A stretch of DNA of 64,000 nucleotides from Thioclava sp. GXIMD4216. Lineage in GTDB: Bacteria > Pseudomonadota > Alphaproteobacteria > Rhodobacterales > Rhodobacteraceae. The position numbers and the translations under genes were made by a program. Each line of letters starts with the position of its first letter. The stretch's first letter is position 1. The stretch lies in contig NZ_CP149929.1 of the NCBI RefSeq assembly GCF_037949285.1, positions 1-64,000 of the forward strand, in the 5' to 3' direction. The notes below the pieces were generated by a model that was not told the origin of the DNA, did no database searches, and was given only the letters and a program-made list of their open reading frames with translations. Below, in pieces: positions 50,426-58,817 of the stretch.

Positions 50426-52500
50426 CGGGTTTTCCTTCCGTGGTCATCGCTATGGCGAGGGGGGCGGGCGGCGGCCAGCAGCGTCTCGACCGCCGCCTCC
50501 AGAGCAAGGGTCTGCGTGTCATTGCTGCCGTGGCGGCGCAGCGTGAGGGTGCGGTTTGCGGCCTCGCGCCCGCCCAGCACGATCTGCAACGGGATCTTCT
50601 GCAGGGCATGTTCGCGCACCTTATAGCCGATCTTCTCGTTGCGCAGGTCGGTCTCCACCCGCAGCCCCGCTTGGCGCAGCGCCTGCGCGACCTCCACAGC
50701 CCAGTCATCGGCGGCCTCGGTCACGGTGGCCACCACCGCCTGCACGGGGGCCAGCCAGAGCGGCAGATGGCCCGCGACATGTTCGATCAAGATGCCGGTG
50801 AACCGTTCGAGCGAGCCGAAAAGTGCGCGGTGCAGCATGACGGGGGCGGCTTTTTCGCCTTTCGCCGTCACATAGGTCGTGCCGAAACGTTCGGGCAGGT
50901 TGAAATCCACCTGTAGCGTGCCGCATTGCCAGTCGCGCCCGATCGCATCGCGCAGCACATATTCGAGCTTCGGCCCGTAAAACGCGCCCTCGCCCTCGAA
51001 AACCGTATAGGGATGGCCTGCCTGATCCAGCGCCTCGCGCAGGGCGCTTTCGGCGCGGTCCCAGCTTTCCTCCGCGCCGATACGGTTCTCGGGGCGGGTG
51101 GACAGCTTGATGCGCACCTCCTCAAAGCCGAAATCGCGATAGATCGACAGCACCAGATCATTGACCTTCAGGCATTCCGCGGTCAGCTGGTCGGGCGTGC
51201 AATAGATATGCGCGTCATCCTGGGTAAAGCTGCGCACCCGCAACAGCCCGTGCAGCGCGCCCGAGGGTTCATAGCGGTGCACCTTGCCGAATTCGGCCAG
51301 CTTCAGCGGCAGATCGCGATAGCTTTTCGTCCCCTGCCCGTAGATCAGCATATGGCCGGGGCAGTTCATCGGCTTGAGCGCATAATCGCGGTCATCCTCG
51401 GTTTTGGCGAGAAACATGTTCTGGCGGTAATTCTGCCAGTGCCCCGAGGTTTCCCACAGCGCGCGGTCCATGATGTCGGGCGAGTTCACCTCCTGATAGC
51501 CCGCCTGCTCCTGCCGGTCGCGCAGATAGGTGATCAGCGTCTGGAACAGCCGCCAGCCCTTGGGATGCCAGAACACCGCGCCGGGCGCGACCTCCTCGAA
51601 ATGGAACAGATCCATTTCGCGGCCCAAGCGGCGGTGATCGCGCGTCTCGGCCTCGGCCAGCATGGTCATATGCGCCTCCAGCGCGGGCCTGTCGGCAAAG
51701 GCCACGCCATAGATCCGGCTGAGCATCGGGTTGTTACTATCGCCGCGCCAATAGGCACCGGCCACGCGGGTCAGCGCGAAGGCGGTCCCCGCATCGCCGG
51801 TATCGCGCAGATGCGGTCCGCGGCACAGGTCCAGCCAGTCGCCCTGCCGGTAAACCGTCACTGGCGCGCCCTCGGGGATGGCCTCCAGAAGCGCCAGTTT
51901 GTAGGCCTCGCCCGCCGCCGCGAAATGGGCGCGCGCCCTCTCGCGCGGCCATTCCTCGCGGATAAAGGGGGTGCGGGCGGCGATGATCTGGCGCATCTCT
52001 GCCTCGATCCGCGGCAGATCCTCGGGGGTAAAGGGGGGATCACGGTCGAAATCGTAATAGAACCCGTGGTCGATCGCGGGGCCGATGGCGGCTTTCGTGG
52101 CGGGCCAGAGCCTTTGCACCGCCTCGCCCAGAATATGCGCCAGATCATGGCGGATCAGCTCCAGCACGCGCGGATCGTCCCGCGACAGCAGCTCGACCGA
52201 GGCCCCGTCGGGCAGCGGGGCCGCCAGATCGCGGGGCTGGTCATTGACCAGCACCGCCACGCTGGCTCGGACAAATGCGGGGCCGAGGGCCTTGGCCAGA
52301 TCGGCGCCCGTGCTTTGCGCGGCCAGCGCGCGGGGGGAGCCGTCGGGCAGCCGGATCCGGATCACCGGCGGGTCTGTGCGGACGGCGCCAGAGGGGGGGC
52401 CAGAGGGGGGGCCAGAGGGGGGGCTAACGGGGCCCTCCTGCGCGGCGCAGGCCGGGCGCGGGGGCGGTGCTGTCCTGCCGTCTGGGGTGATGACCGTCAT
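50422..52500 (-). CDS. thrS: Threonyl-tRNA synthetase, zinc-regulated paralogue
   Basis: A 692-residue class II synthetase with all domains: TGS (about 45-105), editing domain with HDLAH (118-122) and CRGPH (226-230), and catalytic core with [31 protein letters not shown] and the anticodon-binding end. The zinc ligands are intact (Cys380, His431, His557, equal to E. coli Cys334, His385, His511). The first 45 residues are an unusual proline/glycine extension built partly from three 12-base repeats (52388-52423). A Zur-type box lies 42 bases upstream of the start (AGGAGACACAG precedes the ATG), so it should be made when zinc is scarce as a back-up for the main enzyme. Confidence 0.92.
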   Translation of the reverse strand: MTVITPDGRTAPPPRPACAAQEGPVSPPSGPPSGPPSGAVRTDPPVIRIRLPDGSPRALAAQSTGADLAKALGPAFVRASVAVLVNDQPRDLAAPLPDGASVELLSRDDPRVLELIRHDLAHILGEAVQRLWPATKAAIGPAIDHGFYYDFDRDPPFTPEDLPRIEAEMRQIIAARTPFIREEWPRERARAHFAAAGEAYKLALLEAIPEGAPVTVYRQGDWLDLCRGPHLRDTGDAGTAFALTRVAGAYWRGDSNNPMLSRIYGVAFADRPALEAHMTMLAEAETRDHRRLGREMDLFHFEEVAPGAVFWHPKGWRLFQTLITYLRDRQEQAGYQEVNSPDIMDRALWETSGHWQNYRQNMFLAKTEDDRDYALKPMNCPGHMLIYGQGTKSYRDLPLKLAEFGKVHRYEPSGALHGLLRVRSFTQDDAHIYCTPDQLTAECLKVNDLVLSIYRDFGFEEVRIKLSTRPENRIGAEESWDRAESALREALDQAGHPYTVFEGEGAFYGPKLEYVLRDAIGRDWQCGTLQVDFNLPERFGTTYVTAKGEKAAPVMLHRALFGSLERFTGILIEHVAGHLPLWLAPVQAVVATVTEAADDWAVEVAQALRQAGLRVETDLRNEKIGYKVREHALQKIPLQIVLGGREAANRTLTLRRHGSNDTQTLALEAAVETLLAAARPPRHSDDHGRKTR
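52388..52423. repeat. Three 12-base in-frame repeats at the thrS 5' end
   Basis: The unit CCAGAGGGGGGG is present three times exactly, encoding PPSG repeats in the N-terminal extension of the synthetase. The G7 tracts could also be slippage sites. Confidence 0.9.
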
Positions 52501-52541
52501 CTGTGTCTCCTGCCATATCGGGCTGCCTCAATGTCCGGAAG

Positions 52542-52556
52542 TGTTATAATATAACA
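52542..52556. promoter_or_regulatory. Zur box upstream of thrS
   Basis: TGTTATAATATAACA is a 15-base palindrome with a single central A. It matches the known proteobacterial Zur operator (GTTATA-N-TATAAC core). It lies between the end of the sulfate importer genes and the thrS start, and stands out as AT-only DNA in a GC-rich window. Zur with zinc would repress thrS and the following genes. Confidence 0.88.
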
Positions 52557-52667
52557 TTTGTGGACGCAAGACAGTCGTGCCCCCCAAAGGCACAGGCGGC
52601 GATGCCATCGTAGGAGGTGCCATATTTCCCTGCCGCATCAGAGGCTTGAGGCGCAGACCCTTGGGCC

Positions 52668-53390
52668 TCACGCGGTCAGGAAGGCGCGCACGAAGGCCGT
52701 GGCAGGACGCGCGCGGATCTCGGCGGGCGGGCCGATCTGCTCGATCCGGCCCATCGACATCACCACCACCAGATCGGCCAGTTCCATCGCCTCGTCCTGA
52801 TCATGGGTCACAAACAGCGTGGTCAGCCCCGTCGCCTCATGGATCTGGCGCAGGCTGCGGCGCAATTCCTTGCGCACCTGCGCATCCAGCGCGCCGAAAG
52901 GTTCATCCAGCAGCAGCATCCGCGGCTCGATGGCCAGCGCGCGCGCCAGCGCCACCCGCTGGCGCTGCCCGCCCGAAAGCTGGGCCGGATAGCGCGGGCC
53001 GATCTCGGGCAGCCGGATCAGCGCCAGCAGGCGGTGCACCCGACGGTCGATCTCGGCGCGGGCGGGGCGGGTCCTGCGGGGCCGCGCCCGCAGCCCGTAG
53101 GCGATATTCTCGAACACCGTCATATGGCGGAACAGCGCATAATGCTGGAACACGAACCCCGCGCGGCGCTCCTGCACCGACAGCCCCGTGGCCGCCACCC
53201 CGTCAAAGCGCACCTGCCCCGCGCTGGGGGTTTCCAGCCCGCCCAGCAGGCGCAGAAGCGTGGTCTTGCCAGAGCCGGACGGCCCCAGCAGCGCCACCAG
53301 CGCCCCCGAGGGCAGCGACAGCCGCAGCGGATGCAGCGCGGGCTGTCCATTGCCATAGGTCTTGGCGAGATCTTCGATATCGATCCTCAT
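52668..53390 (-). CDS. cysA: Sulfate/thiosulfate ABC importer ATPase (short CysA-like)
   Basis: A 240-residue ATPase: Walker A GPSGSGKT near 35-42, [24 protein letters not shown] (the CysA-type Q-loop), [16 protein letters not shown] and [15 protein letters not shown]. It lacks the C-terminal TOBE domain of full CysA (about 350 residues), ending right after the core at FVRAFLTA. It is the last gene of the importer operon and its end is 111 bases before the Zur box. Confidence 0.85.
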   Translation of the reverse strand: MRIDIEDLAKTYGNGQPALHPLRLSLPSGALVALLGPSGSGKTTLLRLLGGLETPSAGQVRFDGVAATGLSVQERRAGFVFQHYALFRHMTVFENIAYGLRARPRRTRPARAEIDRRVHRLLALIRLPEIGPRYPAQLSGGQRQRVALARALAIEPRMLLLDEPFGALDAQVRKELRRSLRQIHEATGLTTLFVTHDQDEAMELADLVVVMSMGRIEQIGPPAEIRARPATAFVRAFLTA

Positions 53391-53414
53391 AGCGGTTCTC
53401 CGGTTGGACAGGGG

Positions 53415-54278
53415 TCAATGGCGGCGGGTGGCCGACAGCATGTCGGCATAGCGCCATTCCAGCAGCGATTTCAGGGCAAGCGTCACCAGCGCCAGCCCCG
53501 CCAGAAGGGCGGCAAGGCTGAAGGCGGCGGTGGAGAGATATTCGTTATACAGCATCTCGACCATGATCGGCAGCGTCGTGGTCTCGCCACGGATCTTGCC
53601 CGAGACAACGGCCACCGCGCCGAATTCGCCCATCGCGCGGGCATTGCTGAGCAGGACCCCGTAAAGCAGCGCCCAGCGGATATTGGGCAGCGTCACCGTG
53701 CGCAGCATCCGCCAGCCCGACGCGCCAAGCGTCAGCGCGGCCTCTTCTTCGGCGGCGCCCTGTTCGAGCATGATCGGGATCAGCTCGCGGGCGACAAAGG
53801 GAAAGGTGATGAACAGCGTGGCCCAGACAATCCCCGGCAGGGCGAAGATCAGCCGCAGATCATGCGCGGCCAGCCATGCGCCCAGCAGCCCGTTCGACCC
53901 CGCCAGCAGCACCAGCGCCAGCCCCGCCACCACCGGCGAGACCGAGAAGGGCAGGTCGATCAGTGTCATCACAAGGGTCTTGCCGCGAAAGTCGAACCGC
54001 GCCACCGCCCAAGCGGTGGCAAGGCCCGCAAGCGCGTTCAGCGGCACGGCCAGCGCCGAGACCAGCAGCGTCAACCGGATCGCCGAGCGCGCATCGGGCG
54101 TGCCAAGCGCGCGCCATGCGACAGCCACCCCCTCGCGCAGCGCCTCGACAAAGACCAGCACCAGCGGTGCCAGCAGCACCACGGCACAGACCAGCAGCAC
54201 CGCGCCGGTCAGCAGCAGGCGCGTTGGTCGGGATTCGGTGGTGACCGGCGGGGGCTCGGGGGCCGGGAAAGCGGACAT
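53415..54278 (-). CDS. cysW: Sulfate/thiosulfate ABC importer permease CysW
   Basis: A 287-residue permease with six membrane segments. FPFVARELIPIMLEQGAAEEEAALTLGASGWRML is the EAA loop that meets the ATPase; NARAMGEFGAVAVVSGKIRGETTTLPI is the CysW signature. The N-terminus is a proline-rich tail. It follows cysT by 58 bases and precedes cysA by 24. Confidence 0.9.
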   Translation of the reverse strand: MSAFPAPEPPPVTTESRPTRLLLTGAVLLVCAVVLLAPLVLVFVEALREGVAVAWRALGTPDARSAIRLTLLVSALAVPLNALAGLATAWAVARFDFRGKTLVMTLIDLPFSVSPVVAGLALVLLAGSNGLLGAWLAAHDLRLIFALPGIVWATLFITFPFVARELIPIMLEQGAAEEEAALTLGASGWRMLRTVTLPNIRWALLYGVLLSNARAMGEFGAVAVVSGKIRGETTTLPIMVEMLYNEYLSTAAFSLAALLAGLALVTLALKSLLEWRYADMLSATRRH

Positions 54279-54336
54279 GGGCAGGCGCCTTTCGCAGTGC
54301 AGGAAGGGAGGAAGGGGTAGCGGCGGGACGGCGGGC

Positions 54337-55164
54337 TCAGCCCTGCCGCCGCGCCCAGAGTTGCAGCAGGTTGATCACCAGCAGCATCCCGAAAGAGACC
54401 GCCAGCATGGCCAGCCCGATGGCGCTTGCGCCGTCATAGTCGAACTCCTCGAGCTTGATGACGATCAGCAGCGGCGCGATCTCGGTATGGAAGGGCAGGT
54501 TGCCGGCGATGAAGATGACCGAGCCATATTCCCCCACCGCGCGCGCCAGCGCCAAGGCAAAGCCCGTCATCAGGGCGGGGGCCAGCATCGGCAGCACCAC
54601 ATGGCGCAGCGTATAGCCACGGCTGGCCCCGAGCGTGGCACTGGCTTCCTCGAGGGTGCGGTCGATCTCTTCCAGCACGGGCTGCACCGTGCGCACCACG
54701 AAGGGCAGGCCGATAAAGACCAGCGCAAGGCAGATCCCTGTCTGGCTATAGGCGATCTGCAGGCCCAAGGGGGCCAGCATCCGCCCCAGCGCGCCATTCG
54801 GGGCGTAAAGCGTGGTCAGGGCGATGCCCGCCACGGCGGTGGGCAGCGCGAAGGGCAGATCGACCGCCGCATCCAGCGCCCTGCGTCCGGCAAAGCGGTA
54901 GCGCACCAGCACCCATGCCAGCGCCAGCCCGAAGACCAGATTGAACAGCGAGGCCAGCGCCGCCATGCGGAAAGACAGCTCCAGCGCCGCCCTGATCCGG
55001 CGGGTATCGACCATCTGCCACAGCTCCACCGGACCGATCGCCACCCCGCGCCCCAGCAGCGCCGCCAGCGGCAGCAGCACGATAAGCGTGAGCGCGCAGA
55101 CCATCCCCCCTGCGGCCAGACCGAAGCCCGGCAAAGGGGAGCTGCGCAACAGCAGGGCGCGCAT
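54337..55164 (-). CDS. cysT: Sulfate/thiosulfate ABC importer permease CysT
   Basis: A 275-residue permease. DLPFALPTAVAGIALTTLYAPNG and the EAA loop LPFVVRTVQPVLEEIDRTLEEASATLGAS, then ARAVGEYGSVIFIAGNLPFHTEIAPLLI, are typical of CysT/CysU. The start at 55164 is one base after the binding-protein stop. The frame is open upstream without likeness. Confidence 0.9.
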   Translation of the reverse strand: MRALLLRSSPLPGFGLAAGGMVCALTLIVLLPLAALLGRGVAIGPVELWQMVDTRRIRAALELSFRMAALASLFNLVFGLALAWVLVRYRFAGRRALDAAVDLPFALPTAVAGIALTTLYAPNGALGRMLAPLGLQIAYSQTGICLALVFIGLPFVVRTVQPVLEEIDRTLEEASATLGASRGYTLRHVVLPMLAPALMTGFALALARAVGEYGSVIFIAGNLPFHTEIAPLLIVIKLEEFDYDGASAIGLAMLAVSFGMLLVINLLQLWARRQG

Positions 55165-55165
55165 C

Positions 55166-56329
55166 TCAGTTATCCTCATAGATCTGGTCGAAGATCCCGC
55201 CCTGCCCGAAGAAGGCGGGCTGGACCTTCTGCCAGCCCCCGAAATGGTCGATCGGGACACGTTTGAGCGGCGGGAATTGCGCCAGATCGGCAGGGTCGGC
55301 GGCCGCACTCTCCCATGCGCGGTAATGGTGCTTCATGGCCAGCGCCTGTGCGGCGGGGCTATAGAGCCCCTCCAGATAGGCCTGCGCGGCCTGCGCCTGC
55401 GCGGGCGAGGTCAGATTGCCCGTGACCACCGCAACGGGCGGCTCGGCCAGAATGGAGACCGACGGCACGATGATGTCGAACCCCTGCCCGCCGGATTTCT
55501 GTTGTGCCAGAAGGGCCTCGTTCTCCCAGGCCAGCAGCACATCCCCGATCCCGCGCTGCACAAAGCTGTTGGTCGCGCCACGCGCGCCGGTATCGAGCAC
55601 CGGCACATGGGCGAAGAGCGCCTTCAGATAGGCGCGCATGCGGGGCGTGTCGCCGCCGTAATGGTCCTGCGCCCATGCCCATGCCGCCAGCACGTTCCAG
55701 CGCGCTCCGCCGGAGGTTTTGGGATTGGGGGTGATCACCGAGACACCGTCGCGCACCAGATCGTCCCAATCCCTGATCCCCTTGGGATTGCCCTTGCGCA
55801 CCAGAAACACGATGGTCGAGCTATAGGGGGCCGCGTGATGGGGCAGGCGGCTTTGCCAGTCGGCGGGGATCTTGCCGCTTTGGGCCGCGATCGCGTCGAT
55901 ATCGGCGGCAAGCGCCAGCGTGACCACCGTCGCGTCCAGCCCGTCGATCACCGCCCGCGCCTGCCCGCCGGAGCCGCCATGCGATTGCCGCAGGATCGGC
56001 GCGGGATGGCCCTGCGCCTGCCAGCTCTGGCGGAACATCTCGTTATAATCGCGGTAGAATTCCCGCGTCGGGTCATAAGAGACATTGAGAATATCGACCG
56101 CCGTTTCTTTCGCCGTCTCGGCACGGGCTAGCGTGCCGCCCATCACGATGCCAAGCCCCAAAAGCGCGGCCCCGAAGGCCCATTGCACCAGCGTCGATCT
56201 GCGGTCTGGCGTGGCGGGTCTGGGCCGGAGTTTGGGACTGGGTCTGGGACTGGGAGGCGGGATTTCGTGCACCCAGTCGGGCCGGATCTGGGCCGAAAGC
56301 GGAAGGTCGGGCGAATAGCTGCGGGTCAT
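55166..56329 (-). CDS. Sulfate/thiosulfate-binding protein with extended N-terminus
   Basis: A 387-residue Sbp/CysP-type binding protein. Mature motifs are ILNVSYDPTREFYRDYNEMF, QSHGGSGGQARAVIDG, FLVRKGNPKGIRDWDDLV, NPKTSGGARWNVLAAWAW and DVLLAWENEA. The start 56329 has the excellent site AAAGGAGGG. Uncommonly, about 45 proline/arginine-rich residues precede the signal helix (LVQWAFGAALLGLGIVMGG; cleavage near ARAE at 70). A DRRS sequence just before the helix could make it Tat-like. It heads the importer operon. Confidence 0.85.
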   Translation of the reverse strand: MTRSYSPDLPLSAQIRPDWVHEIPPPSPRPSPKLRPRPATPDRRSTLVQWAFGAALLGLGIVMGGTLARAETAKETAVDILNVSYDPTREFYRDYNEMFRQSWQAQGHPAPILRQSHGGSGGQARAVIDGLDATVVTLALAADIDAIAAQSGKIPADWQSRLPHHAAPYSSTIVFLVRKGNPKGIRDWDDLVRDGVSVITPNPKTSGGARWNVLAAWAWAQDHYGGDTPRMRAYLKALFAHVPVLDTGARGATNSFVQRGIGDVLLAWENEALLAQQKSGGQGFDIIVPSVSILAEPPVAVVTGNLTSPAQAQAAQAYLEGLYSPAAQALAMKHHYRAWESAAADPADLAQFPPLKRVPIDHFGGWQKVQPAFFGQGGIFDQIYEDN

Positions 56330-56352
56330 GGGACCCTCCTTTGCGATTGTTT

Positions 56353-56382
56353 ACACGACAATTACGACAGAGTCAGTCGTGT
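56353..56382. promoter_or_regulatory. Inverted repeat between the binding protein and Rrf2 genes
   Basis: Arms ACACGAC (56353-56359) and GTCGTGT (56376-56382), with further GTCGT/ACGAC words between them, lie directly upstream of the binding-protein gene. It is a candidate operator for the Rrf2 regulator encoded upstream on the same strand (56429-56896), or for another sulfur regulator. Confidence 0.45.
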
Positions 56383-56428
56383 TTTACAAAAGCAAATCCT
56401 CGGCCTTCTGCCCCCCGATGGGAGAAGT

Positions 56429-56896
56429 TTATTCTCCGGCGGGGGGCAGGGGCAGGGAAAACCGCTCCAGCGGCTGCGCGTCTTCTTGCAGATCGGCCAG
56501 TGTCAGCGATTCGATCATCAGCAGATAGGCCGCATAATAGCCGCCAAACACCGCCCGCACGCGGCAGGTGGCCTCGTCGCAATCCTCGCATTTGCGATAG
56601 GCATTGCGCGACAGGCAGGGCAGCGGGGCCAGCGGGCCGTCGATCAGGCGCAGCACCTCGGCCAGCGAGACCTGAGCGGCGGCCTTGATCAGCTCGTAGC
56701 CGCCATGACGCCCGCGACGGCTGCCGATGATCCCCGCCCGTTTGAGATCCAGCAGGATATGCTCCAGAAAGCGTTTCGGCGTGCCCGAACGGGTGGCGAT
56801 GGCCTCGATCCGCAGGGGCTGCGCCTCGGGCAGGGCTTTCTCGTCTGCCAGAACAGCCAGCGCCTTCAGGGCATATTTGGTCTTCAGGGTCAGCAT
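56429..56896 (-). CDS. Rrf2-family transcriptional regulator
   Basis: A 155-residue winged-helix regulator of the Rrf2/IscR/CymR group: LTLKTKYALKALAVLA at the start, TPKRFLEHILLDLKRAGIIGSRRGRHGGYEL as the wing, and SLAEVLRLIDGPLAPLPC. Four cysteines (94, 103, 106, 111) fall in the effector loop, where IscR/NsrR hold an Fe-S cluster, although the spacing differs from classic IscR. It lies 99 bases upstream of the sulfate importer operon on the same strand and probably controls it in response to sulfur or Fe-S status. Confidence 0.82.
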   Translation of the reverse strand: MLTLKTKYALKALAVLADEKALPEAQPLRIEAIATRSGTPKRFLEHILLDLKRAGIIGSRRGRHGGYELIKAAAQVSLAEVLRLIDGPLAPLPCLSRNAYRKCEDCDEATCRVRAVFGGYYAAYLLMIESLTLADLQEDAQPLERFSLPLPPAGE

Positions 56897-57080
56897 GGCG
56901 GCAGGTCCTCTGGCGGCGTTGACGGGGCGCGGATGGCCCTTGGCCGGGGCAAGTCTAAAGCCTTGCACGGGGCTTGGCGAGCCATAATCCCTAAATCACG
57001 ATAAAGATGATCGACATTAAGGAAAAACCTGTCATGCTCTGCTTCGGGCAAGAGATGTCTTGCGAAAAGGGGAGGGTAAA

Positions 57081-57560
57081 ATGCCATTTGACCGCATCGA
57101 TCTGAAGATCCTCGATCTGCTGCAAACCGATGCCACCCTGCCGGTGGCCAGAATTGCCGACCGTGTGGGCCTGTCGCAGACGCCGTGCTGGAAACGGATC
57201 CAGAAACACGAGGAGGCCGGCACCATAAGGGGGCGTGTGGCGGTGCTGGACCCGCGCGCCTTCGGGCTGGATCTGACCGCTTTCGTCTTTGTGGAGGCGG
57301 CCGAGCATAGCGCGCACTGGCGCCAGAACTTTCTGGACGTGACCGACGCGATGGAGGCGGTCCGCGATGTCTACCGCCTTGCCGGCAGCCATGATTTCCT
57401 GCTGCGGGTGCTGGTGCGCGACATGGCCGCCTTCGACCGTTTCTACGAGGAGCTGGCCGCGCGGACCGGTCCGCGCAGCGTGAATTCGTCTTTCGTGCTG
57501 GAGCATATGAGAACGCGCCCGTCGCTGCCTCTGGGGGCTCTGGCGCCGCAGGCGCGCTAG
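57081..57560 (+). CDS. Lrp/AsnC-family transcriptional regulator
   Basis: A 159-residue regulator with the Lrp helix-turn-helix (DRIDLKILDLLQTDATLPVARIADRVGLSQTPCWKRIQKHEEAG) and a C-terminal RAM domain (VRDVYRLAGSHDFLLRVLVRDM). The start 57081 follows AAGGGGAG. It is divergent from rrf2 with 184 bases between. Lrp-type proteins near sulfur genes may sense cysteine; the ligand is unknown. The Zur box begins 30 bases after its stop. Confidence 0.87.
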   Translation: MPFDRIDLKILDLLQTDATLPVARIADRVGLSQTPCWKRIQKHEEAGTIRGRVAVLDPRAFGLDLTAFVFVEAAEHSAHWRQNFLDVTDAMEAVRDVYRLAGSHDFLLRVLVRDMAAFDRFYEELAARTGPRSVNSSFVLEHMRTRPSLPLGALAPQAR

Positions 57561-57589
57561 CGGCGGCGACGCCCCCTTGCGGTCGCTTT

Positions 57590-57604
57590 TGTTATATTAT
57601 AACA
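57590..57604. promoter_or_regulatory. Zur box upstream of the first COG0523 gene
   Basis: TGTTATATTATAACA is a 15-base palindrome with a central T, identical in both arms to the box before thrS. It ends 70 bases before the ATG of the first COG0523 GTPase gene, which suits an operator overlapping the promoter. Confidence 0.88.
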
Positions 57605-57674
57605 GTTTTCGGACCCCGCGCCCTGTGCCCCTGCGGCGCGGCCCCCGCCTGTTTCCGGCCCGAAAGTCCCTGCC

Positions 57675-58733
57675 ATGCCCGCCCCGATCCCCTGTCCCCT
57701 CACCCTGATCACCGGCTTTCTGGGCAGCGGAAAAACGACGCTTATCAAAGAGATGCTGGCCCATGAGACCTTTGCGAACACGATGGTGATCGTGAATGAA
57801 TTCGGTGAGATCGGCATTGATCATAGCCTGATGCGCGCCAGCACCGAGGAGGTCATCCTGCTGCCATCGGGTTGCCTGTGCTGTACGCTGCGGGGCGATT
57901 TGCGCGATCTTCTGCGCGATCTGGTCGCGCGCCGTCTGGCCGCAGAGATCGGCTTTGACAGGGTGGTGCTGGAGACGACGGGGCTGGCCGATCCGGCACC
58001 GATCCTGCACACGCTGCTGACCGACCCCGTGCTGGCCGAGCATTACCGGATGGACGGGGTGGTGACGGTGGTGGATGCGGTGACAGGGGCGGCCAACCTG
58101 CGCCGCTCCACCGCCGCACAGCGGCAGGTCGCGCTGGCCGATCTGGTCGTGCTGAGCAAAACCGACCTTCCCGAGGCGCAGCCACAGGCCCGGAGCCCGC
58201 GGCCGCAGATCGCGCGGCTGAACCCTGCCGCAGAGATCGTGCCGGTGGTGCAGGGCCGCCTTCCCCCCGACAGGCTGCGGCATCTGGGCCATTTCGATGC
58301 GGCCATGTCCGAGAGCATGTCCGGCGTATCGGCGCGCGCATGGATCGCGACACGGGTGCCGGCTTCCGACCCCGAGCACCTGTCGCGGATCCGCACGGTG
58401 TCCTGGGAGGTCGAGGCCCCGCTTACGGCCAGCCGGTTCGATCTGTGGATGGATGTGCTGATGGCGCGCAGGGGCGCGGATGTGCTGCGCTTCAAGGGGA
58501 TCGTGCATCTGCAGGATATGGCCTATCCTTTTGCCGTGCATGGCGTGCAGCATATCTTCCATCCGCCCCTGCCGCTGACCGGCTGGCAGGCCCCCGACAG
58601 GCACAGCAGATTCGTCATGATCGTGCAGGATTTCTCCGATGACGAGGTGGCCGCGCTATGTGACGCGCTGGCCATCGTGCCACTCACCGAACATCTTCTG
58701 ACCACGGGCTATCTGGGCGAGAGCACCGCCTGA
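57675..58733 (+). CDS. COG0523 (CobW-family) GTPase, putative zinc chaperone 1
   Basis: A 352-residue G3E-family GTPase. Walker A GFLGSGKTT (14-22), the metal-binding GCLCC (66-70), ETTGLADPAPI, and the guanine-specificity-like SKTD (in VVLSKTDLPEA) are clear; the C-terminal CobW_C domain has RFKGIVHL and QHIFHP. A Zur box precedes it. Zur-regulated COG0523 proteins such as ZigA/ZNG1-type enzymes deliver zinc to client proteins under starvation. No His-rich loop is seen. Confidence 0.9.
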   Translation: MPAPIPCPLTLITGFLGSGKTTLIKEMLAHETFANTMVIVNEFGEIGIDHSLMRASTEEVILLPSGCLCCTLRGDLRDLLRDLVARRLAAEIGFDRVVLETTGLADPAPILHTLLTDPVLAEHYRMDGVVTVVDAVTGAANLRRSTAAQRQVALADLVVLSKTDLPEAQPQARSPRPQIARLNPAAEIVPVVQGRLPPDRLRHLGHFDAAMSESMSGVSARAWIATRVPASDPEHLSRIRTVSWEVEAPLTASRFDLWMDVLMARRGADVLRFKGIVHLQDMAYPFAVHGVQHIFHPPLPLTGWQAPDRHSRFVMIVQDFSDDEVAALCDALAIVPLTEHLLTTGYLGESTA

Positions 58734-58817
58734 AAGCCCGCCACCACCGCCGGAGATTGCACTTTTCCGCCGCTCTGCCCATATGGCCGGAAGCGGCCCA
58801 CCGCGAAAGGACCTTCC

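Noticed and set aside
50422..52500. ThrS paralogue as a zinc-independent enzyme
   Set aside because: All three zinc ligands (Cys380, His431, His557) are present, so it is only zinc-regulated, not obviously zinc-free.
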